NCBI GenBank assembly: GCA_016795325.1
Contig: JAEUHY010000017.1
Location: forward strand, 172,773-236,772
Direction: 5' to 3'
From: Planctomycetota bacterium
GTDB lineage: Bacteria > Planctomycetota > UBA1135 > GCA-002686595
Length of the DNA stretch: 64,000 bases
The translations under genes and the position numbers were made by a program. The notes beneath the pieces were generated by a model. That model ran no database searches and was not told the origin of the DNA. It saw only the letters and a program-made list of their open reading frames with translations. Positions 14,859-22,520 of the stretch are shown here, in pieces (position 1 is the stretch's first letter; every line of letters begins with the position of its first letter).

Positions 14859-16121
14859 CTACGGAACGAGGATCGGGGCGAGGACGACGCGGAAGCCGAA
14901 GAGCGAACTTTGCGTGGGGGGCGGATAGGACGTACGAAACGCGGATGTTGCGAATTCGGCGACATAGCCCCATGCGCCCCCGCGCAGGATCCTGTCGTCA
15001 CTGGTGCCGATGTTCACGAAGGGGTCAGTGGCCGGGGCAGACAAGGAGTAGTCCTTGTACTCGTCGAGGCACCACTCAAACACGTTGCCGTGCATGTCGT
15101 ACAAACCCCACGCGTTCGGCGCGTAGGTGCCAACCGGTGCGGTCAACACATAGGCACAGCCGGGCGCGCAACACGAGTTCGACTGCAAGTGGCCGTCGAT
15201 CTGCGCTTCACTGCAGAGCAAGTTCGCCCCGACGTTAAACTCGGTCGTCGTCGTGGATCGGCACGCGTACTCCCATTCCGCCTCGGTCGGCAAGCGGTAA
15301 TGGTAACCGGCTGGAATATTGCCCAGCGCCGACTGCTGCACCGTGAGTAGGGCGCAATACGCTTGCGCATCGGCCCAGTCGACCTGTTCTACGGGTAGGT
15401 TTGCACCTTGGAACCATGAAGGGTTCGTGCCCATCAACGCGGAGTACTGCGCCTGAGTCACTTCCGTCTCCCCCATCCAGAAGCAGTAGCTGATCGTTAC
15501 TTGGTGGACGGGCCCGAATGCGAAGTACGGCCCTCCTCCGGTTGAGCCCATGTGGAACGTACCGGCAGGAATCGCAACCATCCCTGGCAGCGTCGAAGCG
15601 CATGGCATGGGCGGCGGACTGCCAAGCACATACGAAAGCTCAACCGCGTTCGAGAGATTCGAGCCCTTTGCCGCTAGCGAGTCGCGATACCAAGACTGGA
15701 CGAACACGCTGTCTCCCACCATCCACGGATTGCCTAGCGCAGTCGGGTTGGCGGCCTGGAACCCATCCCAGCTGACCCAGTAAGTGCCGTTGCATTGCCC
15801 CGGAATCCCGCCGCTGCCCATAGATCGGAGTCGCTTCGTCGGAGACGCGACACAGCGATAGCTGGTACTTCCCACCCCCCACGGAGGCGGGGTGAATCCC
15901 GAGTTGTCCGCGCCGTAGAACAGAACGCCCTGCCGCTGCCCTGGGACGCCGGTTGTGGTGATCAAGCAGCCCGAGCTATTCCAGGTGTTCGGCTGGACAT
16001 TCGCCGTGATTGACGGCGTGCAACCGGTCGTCGACGTGCCCGCCGTGCAGTACGGCGTCGGGGCCTGGGCACTGGCGAGCGGGACGAGAACGACGACAGC
16101 AATCAAGCGGACAGGCGTCAT
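14859..16121 (-). CDS. Secreted FGE-sulfatase-domain protein with YCTAG module (paralogue)
   Basis: The 420-residue product has the same plan as 12130-13374. A signal peptide (MTPVRLIAVVVLVPLASAQ) is followed by the YCTAG module (YCTAGTSTTGCTPS, GVLFYGADN, SYRCVASPTKR, WYRDS, SNLSNAVEL) and an FGE/SUMF1-like domain (GMVAIPAGTFHMGS, CFWMGETEVTQ, YRLPTEAEWEYACR, GLYDMHGNVFEW, RILRGGAW, GFRVVLAP). An extra cysteine-rich loop, SNSCCAPGCAYVL, is inserted before the YAPNAWG segment. The ATG at 16121 has GGAG seven bases upstream. The promoter is at 16175-16202. The DUF2971 gene interrupts what looks like a tandem duplication with the first copy, and upstream sequences of the two copies are also similar. 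Confidence 0.87.
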   Translation of the reverse strand: MTPVRLIAVVVLVPLASAQAPTPYCTAGTSTTGCTPSITANVQPNTWNSSGCLITTTGVPGQRQGVLFYGADNSGFTPPPWGVGSTSYRCVASPTKRLRSMGSGGIPGQCNGTYWVSWDGFQAANPTALGNPWMVGDSVFVQSWYRDSLAAKGSNLSNAVELSYVLGSPPPMPCASTLPGMVAIPAGTFHMGSTGGGPYFAFGPVHQVTISYCFWMGETEVTQAQYSALMGTNPSWFQGANLPVEQVDWADAQAYCALLTVQQSALGNIPAGYHYRLPTEAEWEYACRSTTTTEFNVGANLLCSEAQIDGHLQSNSCCAPGCAYVLTAPVGTYAPNAWGLYDMHGNVFEWCLDEYKDYSLSAPATDPFVNIGTSDDRILRGGAWGYVAEFATSAFRTSYPPPTQSSLFGFRVVLAPILVP

Positions 16122-16174
16122 TGGGGGCTCCTGCAGTGGGGACGGACCGCGCCGGGACTGACGCAGCCACTTGG

Positions 16175-16202
16175 ACGGTAGCGCGAGTTCACCACGCCGC
16201 AA
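16175..16202 (-). promoter_or_regulatory. Shared promoter-like element, copy 2
   Basis: TTGCGG (16197-16202, preceded by CCCG), a 16-base spacer and TACCGT (16175-16180) lie 53 bases before the ATG at 16121. Same layout as the elements at 13426, 24973 and 26397. Confidence 0.65.
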
Positions 16203-16349
16203 CGGGCAGAAGGCGTGCAGGACTCCACGCACGGTCCCATTGGGCAGTTGTACCTTCGTCGCCACCCTCCCGCCCCGCTCCTGGCCGCTGTGGGCCGCTC
16301 TTGGCCGGTTCGCGAGCGCGATCGCGCGTGTTAGCCCGTCCGCGGGCTT

Positions 16350-16392
16350 CCCAAGCTGAATGTCGCGGGTTCGAACCCCGTCGCCCACTCCA
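16350..16392 (+). other. 3' half of tRNA-Gly(CCC), candidate attachment site
   Basis: The plus strand contains GCTTCCCAAGC, the anticodon loop of a CCC glycine tRNA. A variable region, a T arm (GCGGG-TTCGAAC-CCCGT), the acceptor strand CGCCCAC and TCCA follow. The 5' half is missing: no GTGGGCG partner strand or D arm occurs at the right distance, and the anticodon stem pairs only partly. Integrative elements that insert into tRNA 3' ends leave exactly such a fragment at one end. In this orientation the element would lie to the left, toward the integrase genes, with the intact tRNA beyond base 1. Confidence 0.6.
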
Positions 16393-16641
16393 CCTAGCTC
16401 GCGTGTTCGTCGCGACTTACGTCGTCGCCCGCGCCGGCTGCCTCGCCGGAAGCGAACGCGAGTTGCGGTAATGTCGCACCCAGGGGCTCCCAAAGCGGCC
16501 GGCGCGCGCGCGAGATGCTCGATTTCCTCGGCGTTTTCGAGGGGTGAGCGCGCGGCGCGGCGGGCGAAGGCTGACACTCGAGCGTAGAGTCGTCACGCCA
16601 CGTTCTGCGCTGATTGCGGCGTGGTGGGAGGACCCGAGTAG

Positions 16642-17283
16642 ATGTCGCGCACACGCCGCACGCTTGCCAGGATCGCTCTGGCGTTCGCCGCGCTGACCGT
16701 AGCGGCCGCCGCGGTCGTGTTCGCCCCGTTTTCGTTCGGCTCGATCGACCCGATTCGGATCGAACTCGCGCGCTTTCGCGGCAAGGCCGTTCGCAACCGC
16801 ATCCACGACGAGTTGGCGACGCCCACGCAGCCCAATTGGGCCGGGCGGTACCTCTGGAGCAACGGATTCGAACATCGGTACTTGGACATAAGCGGCACGA
16901 GCGTCTTCTACGAACACCGCAGCTGCACGGGCACCCGTGAACTCGTTTATGGAAGCGTGCGCCAGGACCCGGGCGAACGACTCCGACTCTCCCCCTCGTT
17001 TCGCGGCGACGCGCGCGAGGCGGAGGTGCACGCGGGCGACCGAACGGACTTCACTTTCTCGGTCAACATGTACTCCGTCGTATGGGGCACCGAACGCTTC
17101 CTGGTGCCGGCCGAGTCGATGCCGCAGTTCTGCGCACTCGCCTCCGCGAACGGCTGGAACGCGATGGAGTACGCAACCAACCCACGCTTGCTTCGGGCCG
17201 ACGATCCAGGCTTCCTCGGCACGCCCGACGTGTCCGGCCTCCCCGTCGTGCCCGAGGAGTTCAGGCGCTTCTTGCCGGAGTAG
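16642..17283 (+). CDS. Membrane-anchored protein, paralogue of 32920-33549
   Basis: The 213-residue protein has an N-terminal hydrophobic segment (about 10-30, IALAFAALTVAAAAVVFAPF) and a soluble part probably outside the cytoplasm. Landmarks shared with the 209-residue protein at 32920-33549 are NWAGRYLWSNG, FYEHRSCTGTRELVYG, RLRLSPSF, ERFLVPAESMPQFCALA and the C-terminal VVPEEFRRFLPE. Two cysteines (in RSCTG and QFCAL) are conserved in both. The ATG follows GGAGGA at nine bases. A remnant of a third copy's 3' end lies at 18190-18262. I do not recognise the family. Confidence 0.78.
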   Translation: MSRTRRTLARIALAFAALTVAAAAVVFAPFSFGSIDPIRIELARFRGKAVRNRIHDELATPTQPNWAGRYLWSNGFEHRYLDISGTSVFYEHRSCTGTRELVYGSVRQDPGERLRLSPSFRGDAREAEVHAGDRTDFTFSVNMYSVVWGTERFLVPAESMPQFCALASANGWNAMEYATNPRLLRADDPGFLGTPDVSGLPVVPEEFRRFLPE

Positions 17284-17499
17284 CGCGGGCGCGCGCGCTC
17301 CAGGGCCGCCCACGGAGCGATCTCCGCCGCTCGGGTACGGCAGACGACGGTGCGCTGCCCCGCGCGGCCCTCATTCAACTGGCCAACCGCCTCGTGACCA
17401 GTTGATCTAGCAACATGTCGGCGTGATCGGCTCCGTGAGTTCGCCGGTTGGCGCGGTGAGATGGACACGCATGCGCCACTGCACCACGCATGAAGCGCG

Positions 17500-17934
17500 C
17501 TAACGCCAGCCGCCCTCACGGCGCAGCATCACGGTCGCCGAAACGCTGAGGAGGCACAGCGTGAGCGCAGCAATCGCCAGCGAAACCAACCGCAAGCGGG
17601 ATTCCGGGCGCGCAGCGGCGGCAAGCAAGCTGACCATCGCAGGGCACAGGAAAGCGAGCACCACCACCACGTTCGACATGCGGGCTCGAATCGTCGTGCG
17701 CATAGTGAAGCCGACGCGAAACGCGGCCAGGATGATCAGGAGCGCTGCGAGCCTCGGTGAGAGCGGCATCACGGAGCCGGGTACTGGGTCCGGCTCCAGG
17801 AAGTGCGCCGCCGAGACGGTTCCGACCGACAGAAGGACGGCGCAAACGAGCAGTCCGCGACGCCAGCCCGGATTTCCAAGCGCCGCGCGCGCGAGCGACA
17901 CGCCGGCTTGTATCGCGGGGGTCGAGGCATTCAT
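17500..17934 (-). CDS. Four-helix membrane protein of unknown function
   Basis: The 144-residue product is mostly hydrophobic. Candidate membrane segments are WRRGLLVCAVLLSVGTVS (about 24-41), SPRLAALLIILAAFRVGF (59-76), SNVVVVLAFLCPAMVSLLAA (87-106) and VSLAIAALTLCLLSVSATV (117-135). It ends with a short basic tail. GGGAG lies a few bases before the ATG at 17934; a second ATG overlaps it four bases on. It is convergent with the gene at 16642-17283 and has no evident partner. No family recognised. Confidence 0.65.
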   Translation of the reverse strand: MNASTPAIQAGVSLARAALGNPGWRRGLLVCAVLLSVGTVSAAHFLEPDPVPGSVMPLSPRLAALLIILAAFRVGFTMRTTIRARMSNVVVVLAFLCPAMVSLLAAAARPESRLRLVSLAIAALTLCLLSVSATVMLRREGGWR

Positions 17935-18189
17935 CGTTCTCCCTCACTGAGTTCTCGTTGAGGCTCGGGAATCGCTGGGCCACCGAAACCAGTCGCACGG
18001 CCATCGATGGCGCAAAGGCGCCGTGTGGAAGTCCATCGCAGCCCGAAGACGGCGCGGCGCAGAACCGCATTCGATGTAGGAGCACGCGCTAACGGACACC
18101 GGTCGACCGAGTTACGTCCGCACCTGGGATCTTGTCGCGTGCTAGCCACGCGACGCCGCAGATCGCCCGATCCGGGTCGCGCGACACGA

Positions 18190-18262
18190 GTCTGCATCCG
18201 CGACGTGCCGCCGGAGTTCAGGCGCTTCTGGCCAGAGTAACCCGAGCGCGCGCGCTCACGCG
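18190..18262 (+). pseudogene. 3' tail of a third VPEEFRRFLPE-family gene
   Basis: The plus strand reads RDVPPEFRRFWPE and a stop, matching the end VVPEEFRRFLPE of the gene at 16642-17283. The nucleotide match continues past the stop into the GAGCGCGCGCGCTC-like sequence that also follows the intact gene. The rest of the gene is absent. Confidence 0.65.
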
Positions 18263-18321
18263 TCGCCGCAGTCCGGCGGGCCGCCCTCGATGCCCGTCAG
18301 CATGCGAGGCGCTCTGGCCGA

Positions 18322-18519
18322 CTAGCGGCGCTTTCGCCGGACTTCGCCGGCGATGCTCGACAGCAGGCCAGGATGTCGTCGCTGCGAGCGTTCGCGAGCA
18401 CGCCCGCTCACCGCGGCGTCGACCTCGGCGGCGGTGTCCGCGACCAGTCGTCGGGCGGCGTTTCGATACACCGCATCCAAGCGTGTCCCCACGCGACCCA
18501 GCGCGCGCACGTTCGCCAC
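18322..18519 (-). CDS. Possible 65-residue protein, source of repeated remnants
   Basis: The frame reads MANVRALGRVGTRLDAVYRN, RRLVADTAAEVDAAVSGRAR and ends with basic KRR. It is helical in appearance and very basic at the end. Parts of it recur as remnants at 10001-10060 and 14766-14812, which is the main reason to list it. Codon third positions are mixed and no strong ribosome-binding site is visible, so it may itself be a fragment of a longer, degraded gene. Confidence 0.35.
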   Translation of the reverse strand: MANVRALGRVGTRLDAVYRNAARRLVADTAAEVDAAVSGRARERSQRRHPGLLSSIAGEVRRKRR

Positions 18520-18670
18520 GCCGCGATCGCAATCTGCACGGCGTCTCCCCTACGCGACTCCCGGCCGGACAGCGTGCCGTCGTGCCAGCCCGAGCGCGCA
18601 ACACTGAGGCGTCGCCGCGTGGTGGCCGCGCGGTGGTCGCTGAGCTCGAGTTGCGGTGAAGGTTCGATGG

Positions 18671-18904
18671 TCATGACACCCTACCGAAGGCCCAAACCCC
18701 GAATGCGCAAGCTGCGAAAAGGCACAACGAGTAGTACTTCCAGGTGTGCCTGAATGCGCGCACACGCTCCACGGACTCCTGCGACCCCATAAGCCCGCAG
18801 TAGAACTCGGCCGCGTAAGTGAATGACGGACTGAACACAATCATCAGGAGCACCAGTTGCCGCAAACCGGCGAGGTCGGCTGTGAGATCGTAGCTGTCAA
18901 CCAC
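18671..18904 (-). CDS. Small two-helix membrane protein
   Basis: The 77-residue frame has two hydrophobic stretches, LRQLVLLMIVFSPSFTYAAE (about 14-33) and YYSLCLFAACAFGVWAFG (about 58-75), joined by a charged loop (SQESVERVRAFRHTWK). Local GC is lower than average. No ribosome-binding site clearly supports the ATG at 18904, and the frame could be the end of a degraded gene. Function unknown. Confidence 0.45.
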   Translation of the reverse strand: MVDSYDLTADLAGLRQLVLLMIVFSPSFTYAAEFYCGLMGSQESVERVRAFRHTWKYYSLCLFAACAFGVWAFGRVS

Positions 18905-19246
18905 AAGTGGGCCTGCCGCAGTTTAGGTGCTTCGGTTCGTCGCGGCGTGCAGGCAGCGTTCGTGACGCACCGTCTGGAATGCACCCCGACGGCGCGGATC
19001 ACGCTCGTCGTTACGCGTCGGACCTCGGGACTGCATGGGCGTTGCGAGCAACATGCGTCCCAACGTACCCGCGCCCTCCAGGCCCGCAACTCCCCGGGCG
19101 TCGCGAGTCTGCGTCCGCTGACGCGCGAAGAAGTGCAGCGTCTGGCGGACGTGTTGAGGGCGTGCGCGCAGGTTGCGAACAGGTGAACGGGACTCGGCTC
19201 GCCGCAGTGTGAAGCGGACCGGCTTGGACAAGACCTGTGACCTGGA
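18905..19246. other. Intergenic stretch with no clear gene
   Basis: Open frames cross this interval on both strands, but none shows protein-like sequence or a supported start. A plus-strand frame around 18857-19186 is possible at low confidence. Confidence 0.35.
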
Positions 19247-19702
19247 GTGCCGCCACCGCTTGGCGCCGATCGTGCGTGCGCCGATCCCGTTGACTGCCCC
19301 CAGTGCCGCAGCGATGTTGAGCGCGTGAACCTGGCACGCGTTCTCGACGACGTGCAAGCAGCAGGCGTGTTGGCCCACCTTCGTCTGCTGGCCGTCGCGC
19401 TCGACGGCGCCTTGCCGCACAAGCAGCTGGACCGCAACGTGCAGCTCGCCACCCGGCGGCTGGAGTTGTTGGAGGCCGCGCGGCTCGACTGGGGCACTGG
19501 GGCGGCGAGTTCGCCGCGCTGCAACCGGTTCAGCGTGGCCGTGATGACCGAGATTGTTCGCCGTTTCGACAGGTGGAACTTCGTCGCCTGCGAGCGCACG
19601 CGACTCGAACGCGCCGTGAGGTTGTGGGAGTCGGGCGGCGTCGACGCCATTGCGAGCGAGAGCGTCGCGATGCCGCGCTCTCGGCGGCGGACGGGAGGCT
19701 GA
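19247..19702 (+). CDS. Hypothetical protein, 151 residues
   Basis: From a GTG at 19247 the frame has strongly G/C-biased third codon positions over its whole length, as in the high-GC genes around it. The sequence shows VDCPQCRSDVERVNLARVLD, HLRLLAVALDGALPHKQLDR, FSVAVMTEIVRRFDRW and RTRLERAVRLWESGGVDA. A single CPQC pair near the start could be half a zinc ribbon. It is mostly helical, without signal or membrane segment. It converges on the oxidoreductase gene, five bases away at the 3' end. No family recognised, and the start is uncertain. Confidence 0.4.
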   Translation: MPPPLGADRACADPVDCPQCRSDVERVNLARVLDDVQAAGVLAHLRLLAVALDGALPHKQLDRNVQLATRRLELLEAARLDWGTGAASSPRCNRFSVAVMTEIVRRFDRWNFVACERTRLERAVRLWESGGVDAIASESVAMPRSRRRTGG

Positions 19703-19706
19703 GCCG

Positions 19707-21281
19707 TCAGCCGCTCGAGGCGTTCTCGTTCGCAACGACAACTGGTTCCGACTCGGACGGGTGCGCTGTGGCGAGCGGCTTCGTCGCGGGTCCGGCCAGC
19801 ACGCAGCCCGCCGTGTCGAAGCGCGATCCGTGGCAAGGGCAATCCCAACTGCTCTCGGTGGAGTTCCAGTGGACGACGCAGCCCAAGTGTGTGCAGACGG
19901 CAGAACGCTCGTGCAGCGTTCCGTCTCCGTCGCGGTAAGCGGCCACCAAGTGCAGACCTCGTCGAACGATCGCGCCCGACTCGCGCGGGATGTCGTCGAC
20001 GGAGGCGGCCTCACCCGGCTTCACGAGATCCGCGAACTGCGCCGCGACGTTGAGATTCTCGCGCAGGTAGTCGTTCGCCGCGCGCAGCGGCTTGCGATCG
20101 GCGGCGTACAGCTTCGCCCACTTGTGCTCGCGGCCGGCAAGCGCGTCGGGCAGCAACATCGCTGCGATCGCCGCGTGCGTGAAGCCCATGCCGGAGTCGC
20201 CGGTGATGAGGTAGACGTGCTTGGCGCCGGGCTGCAGCCCGATGTAGGCGAGGTGATCGAGCGTTTCGAGGAGCTGACCTGACCAGCGGCGGCGAATGGG
20301 GCCTGCCATCGGAAAGTGCTCGCGCATCCAGAGCTCGAGGCGCGCGTAGCGCTCGTCGGCGTCGTCGGCTTGGCCGGTCTTGTGGTCCTCGCCACCGACG
20401 AGCAACAGATCGCACTCGTCCTCCGCCCGCGCCGGATCGATGCGGACGTAGTGGTACGGATCGGCGGTATCCCAGATCAGCGCTTGCGGGACGCTGCCGC
20501 GCGGACAATCGGCCGCGACCACGAAAGTCCGGTACGCCGCTTGTTTGGTGTGCATCGCGACCAGGGTTGTGAACGGCGAGTGAGTCGCAATGACCACGGA
20601 GCGCGCAGTCACGACGCGTCCGCCTTCAACCTCGATGCGAACGGGTTCGCCGTCGTGGACGGCCCGTGCATGCGCGTTGTGGAAGATCCGGCCGCCCAGC
20701 CGCACGAAGGCCGCGCTCAAGCCGTCGAGGTAACGCAGCGGGTGCAACTGGGCTTGATCGGAGAAGTGCAGACAAGCCTCGAAACCAGGCGCGGGAAACG
20801 GCGGACGGTCCAGGGCGACCACCCGCGCGCCAGCGCGCGTCGCCGCGTCGAACTCGCGCGTCAGCTCTTCAGGAGGAGCGCCGGATGCGGCAAACAGGAA
20901 ACCGTCGAGCCTCCTGAAGTCGCAGTCGATGTGGTCCTCGCGCACGATCTCATCGATCCACTCGATCGCGGCTGCGTGGCTTTGTTGCGCAAGCATCGCG
21001 CTAGCCTCGCCGTGCAGGTGCTCGAGGCGCGCGTATCCGCCGTCGATGGCGGTGGTGATGTGCGCGGTGCTGCGGGATGTCTCACCGCAGCCGACCGGAC
21101 CGTCGTCCAGGATCACGACCGTGTGGCCCTCGCGCAGCAGCGCGCGCGCGACGCTGACGCCTGAGACGCCCGCGCCGATCACGCACACGTCGGTGGTCAA
21201 GTCCCCCGCGAGGTCTTGGCCGATGGTGGACCGCGTCGTATCCATCCACGTCGAACGACTTGCACCGGGTTCGCTCTGCAT
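19707..21281 (-). CDS. FAD-dependent oxidoreductase with C-terminal Rieske domain
   Basis: The 524-residue protein has a DAO-type FAD domain: VCVIGAGVSGVSVARALL (about 30-47) is the dinucleotide-binding loop and a GDSGMGFTHA segment near 380 is the late FAD motif. The C-terminal 100 residues are a Rieske [2Fe-2S] domain with CTHLGC and CPCHGS supplying two Cys-x-His pairs. This architecture is that of YhfW-like proteins, presumed amine or amino-acid oxidoreductases passing electrons through the cluster; the substrate is unknown. The ATG at 21281 gives MQSEPGASRS; a further-upstream start is possible but would add an unusual basic leader. No signal peptide is seen, so the enzyme is probably cytoplasmic. 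Confidence 0.9.
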   Translation of the reverse strand: MQSEPGASRSTWMDTTRSTIGQDLAGDLTTDVCVIGAGVSGVSVARALLREGHTVVILDDGPVGCGETSRSTAHITTAIDGGYARLEHLHGEASAMLAQQSHAAAIEWIDEIVREDHIDCDFRRLDGFLFAASGAPPEELTREFDAATRAGARVVALDRPPFPAPGFEACLHFSDQAQLHPLRYLDGLSAAFVRLGGRIFHNAHARAVHDGEPVRIEVEGGRVVTARSVVIATHSPFTTLVAMHTKQAAYRTFVVAADCPRGSVPQALIWDTADPYHYVRIDPARAEDECDLLLVGGEDHKTGQADDADERYARLELWMREHFPMAGPIRRRWSGQLLETLDHLAYIGLQPGAKHVYLITGDSGMGFTHAAIAAMLLPDALAGREHKWAKLYAADRKPLRAANDYLRENLNVAAQFADLVKPGEAASVDDIPRESGAIVRRGLHLVAAYRDGDGTLHERSAVCTHLGCVVHWNSTESSWDCPCHGSRFDTAGCVLAGPATKPLATAHPSESEPVVVANENASSG

Positions 21282-21663
21282 CGAAGGCGCTCTCTGGGGT
21301 GGTCGACGCTCCGCCGAGCCTTGCTCGGACGTGAATCGTCGGGTGACGCTCCGTGGCACGAAGGTCGAGCGAGCCATTCCGGCGACGCTGCGATGGTCTT
21401 CGGCGGACGGGACGGCTTCACGAGGGCTCGCGCGACGCCTCCGCCCAAGTGCGCCAAACTAGGTGGCCGTGTTGTGCACTCCCATCGGCGGAATCAGGGA
21501 TGACCCGAAGTTGTGGAAAGGGTGCAACTTGCACCGCACGGACGCGCTCATTGCCCATTGCGCACGAGACGATCCGGGGAGAGGCATGCCAACCGGGCTC
21601 GGACGTTCCGAGGGCCACACGGGTGGAGCGACCGGGACTCGCGCATCGCGCAACTCCCCTACC
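21282..21663. other. Intergenic stretch, nothing identified
   Basis: This separates the oxidoreductase start from the 3' end of the AT-hook/winged-helix paralogue. Short open frames exist on both strands, but no motif, hairpin or repeat was seen. Confidence 0.4.
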
Positions 21664-22074
21664 TCACGAGGTAGTGGTCCCCCGCGTCTGCCCCGTCGCC
21701 GTGAGCTTCTTCGCCGCGACCACCCGGACGATCGGGAGCTGGAGATCCTTGGTGGCGCCGCCGAGTGCATCCGTGATTTGCTCGACGGAGGCGCCGGGGT
21801 TCCTCACGACGTAGACGACGTCAGGCTCGCCCATCTTGGCGACCTCGCTGGGCGTGCGCTTGGCGCGCCTGCCACTTCGCTTGGACGCGACGATCGGCGA
21901 CGGCGTTGTCGACTTCACGGGACGGCCAAGGCCGCGCTTGGACGGAGCGGGCGACGGCGATTCGAGCGCGCTCGCCACAGCGTCGACAGCAGCTCGCCGG
22001 TCCAGCGTGGAGATGTCGGCGAGGAAGGCGTCGATTCGAGCGCGCAGCTGGGCGTCGGTGTTCACGGCATCCAA
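21664..22074 (-). CDS. AT-hook/winged-helix DNA-binding protein, C-terminus frameshifted
   Basis: This is a 136-residue paralogue of 11680-12090. It has an N-terminal helix (LRARIDAFLADISTLD), an AT-hook-like KRGLGRPVK, the same PSPIVASKRSGRRAKRTPSE linker and the winged-helix segment (GASVEQITDALGG, LQLPIVRVVAAKKLTATGQ). The reading frame ends RGTTTS, whereas the relative ends RGTRYFVR. A run of five C on the plus strand (21680-21684) explains this: with one base fewer, the minus strand reads RGDHYLVR and stops at a TAG directly after it, like the relative. So a one-base insertion, or an assembly error, has altered only the last residues. Probably a DNA-binding regulator of unknown target. 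Confidence 0.7.
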   Translation of the reverse strand: MDAVNTDAQLRARIDAFLADISTLDRRAAVDAVASALESPSPAPSKRGLGRPVKSTTPSPIVASKRSGRRAKRTPSEVAKMGEPDVVYVVRNPGASVEQITDALGGATKDLQLPIVRVVAAKKLTATGQTRGTTTS

Positions 22075-22520
22075 TCCGCAAACCGGAGCGGGCCTGCGTT
22101 ATCGGCGCCGCGAATCGCACCACCGGGCTCGACTCGGATTGCGGGCGCGCTATCGACTGTGCTCACCTTCGGATCGGTTCCATCCGTGCTCCCGCTCCCG
22201 CAATCTCGCCGTGGTTTTCAGCCGATGGTCGTGGCCCCGAAAGCTAAGCCAACTGGATATCAATGGCGTTGAGCGCCGCACTCACTTCCAGACGCGGGAC
22301 GCCTTTCGGATTGAACTCGGCATGCACGGGTGATGGAGACTTCGCGTGGTTGTGCAAGGCCGCTTCGTCCAACTTGCCCAAGAGAAGAGTCAGGCCCCAC
22401 CGGACAGCACCAGCCGAATCCCACCTGTCGGTCGCACGAGCGTTTCGGCCACCGGAGCGCCTCTTCGGCCAAACCCAATCACGACATCTTCCGCGAGAGG
22501 GATTTCGCTACAACCGCAAC
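22075..22520. other. Intergenic stretch, nothing identified
   Basis: About 445 bases between the winged-helix gene and the 3' end of the permease gene. Frames here are antisense continuations of the permease or lack protein character. Confidence 0.4.

Noticed and set aside
16290..16392. A complete, 103-base tRNA starting at GTGGGCC (16290)
   Set aside because: Too long, no D arm, acceptor pairing incomplete and anticodon stem broken; only the 3' half is convincing.
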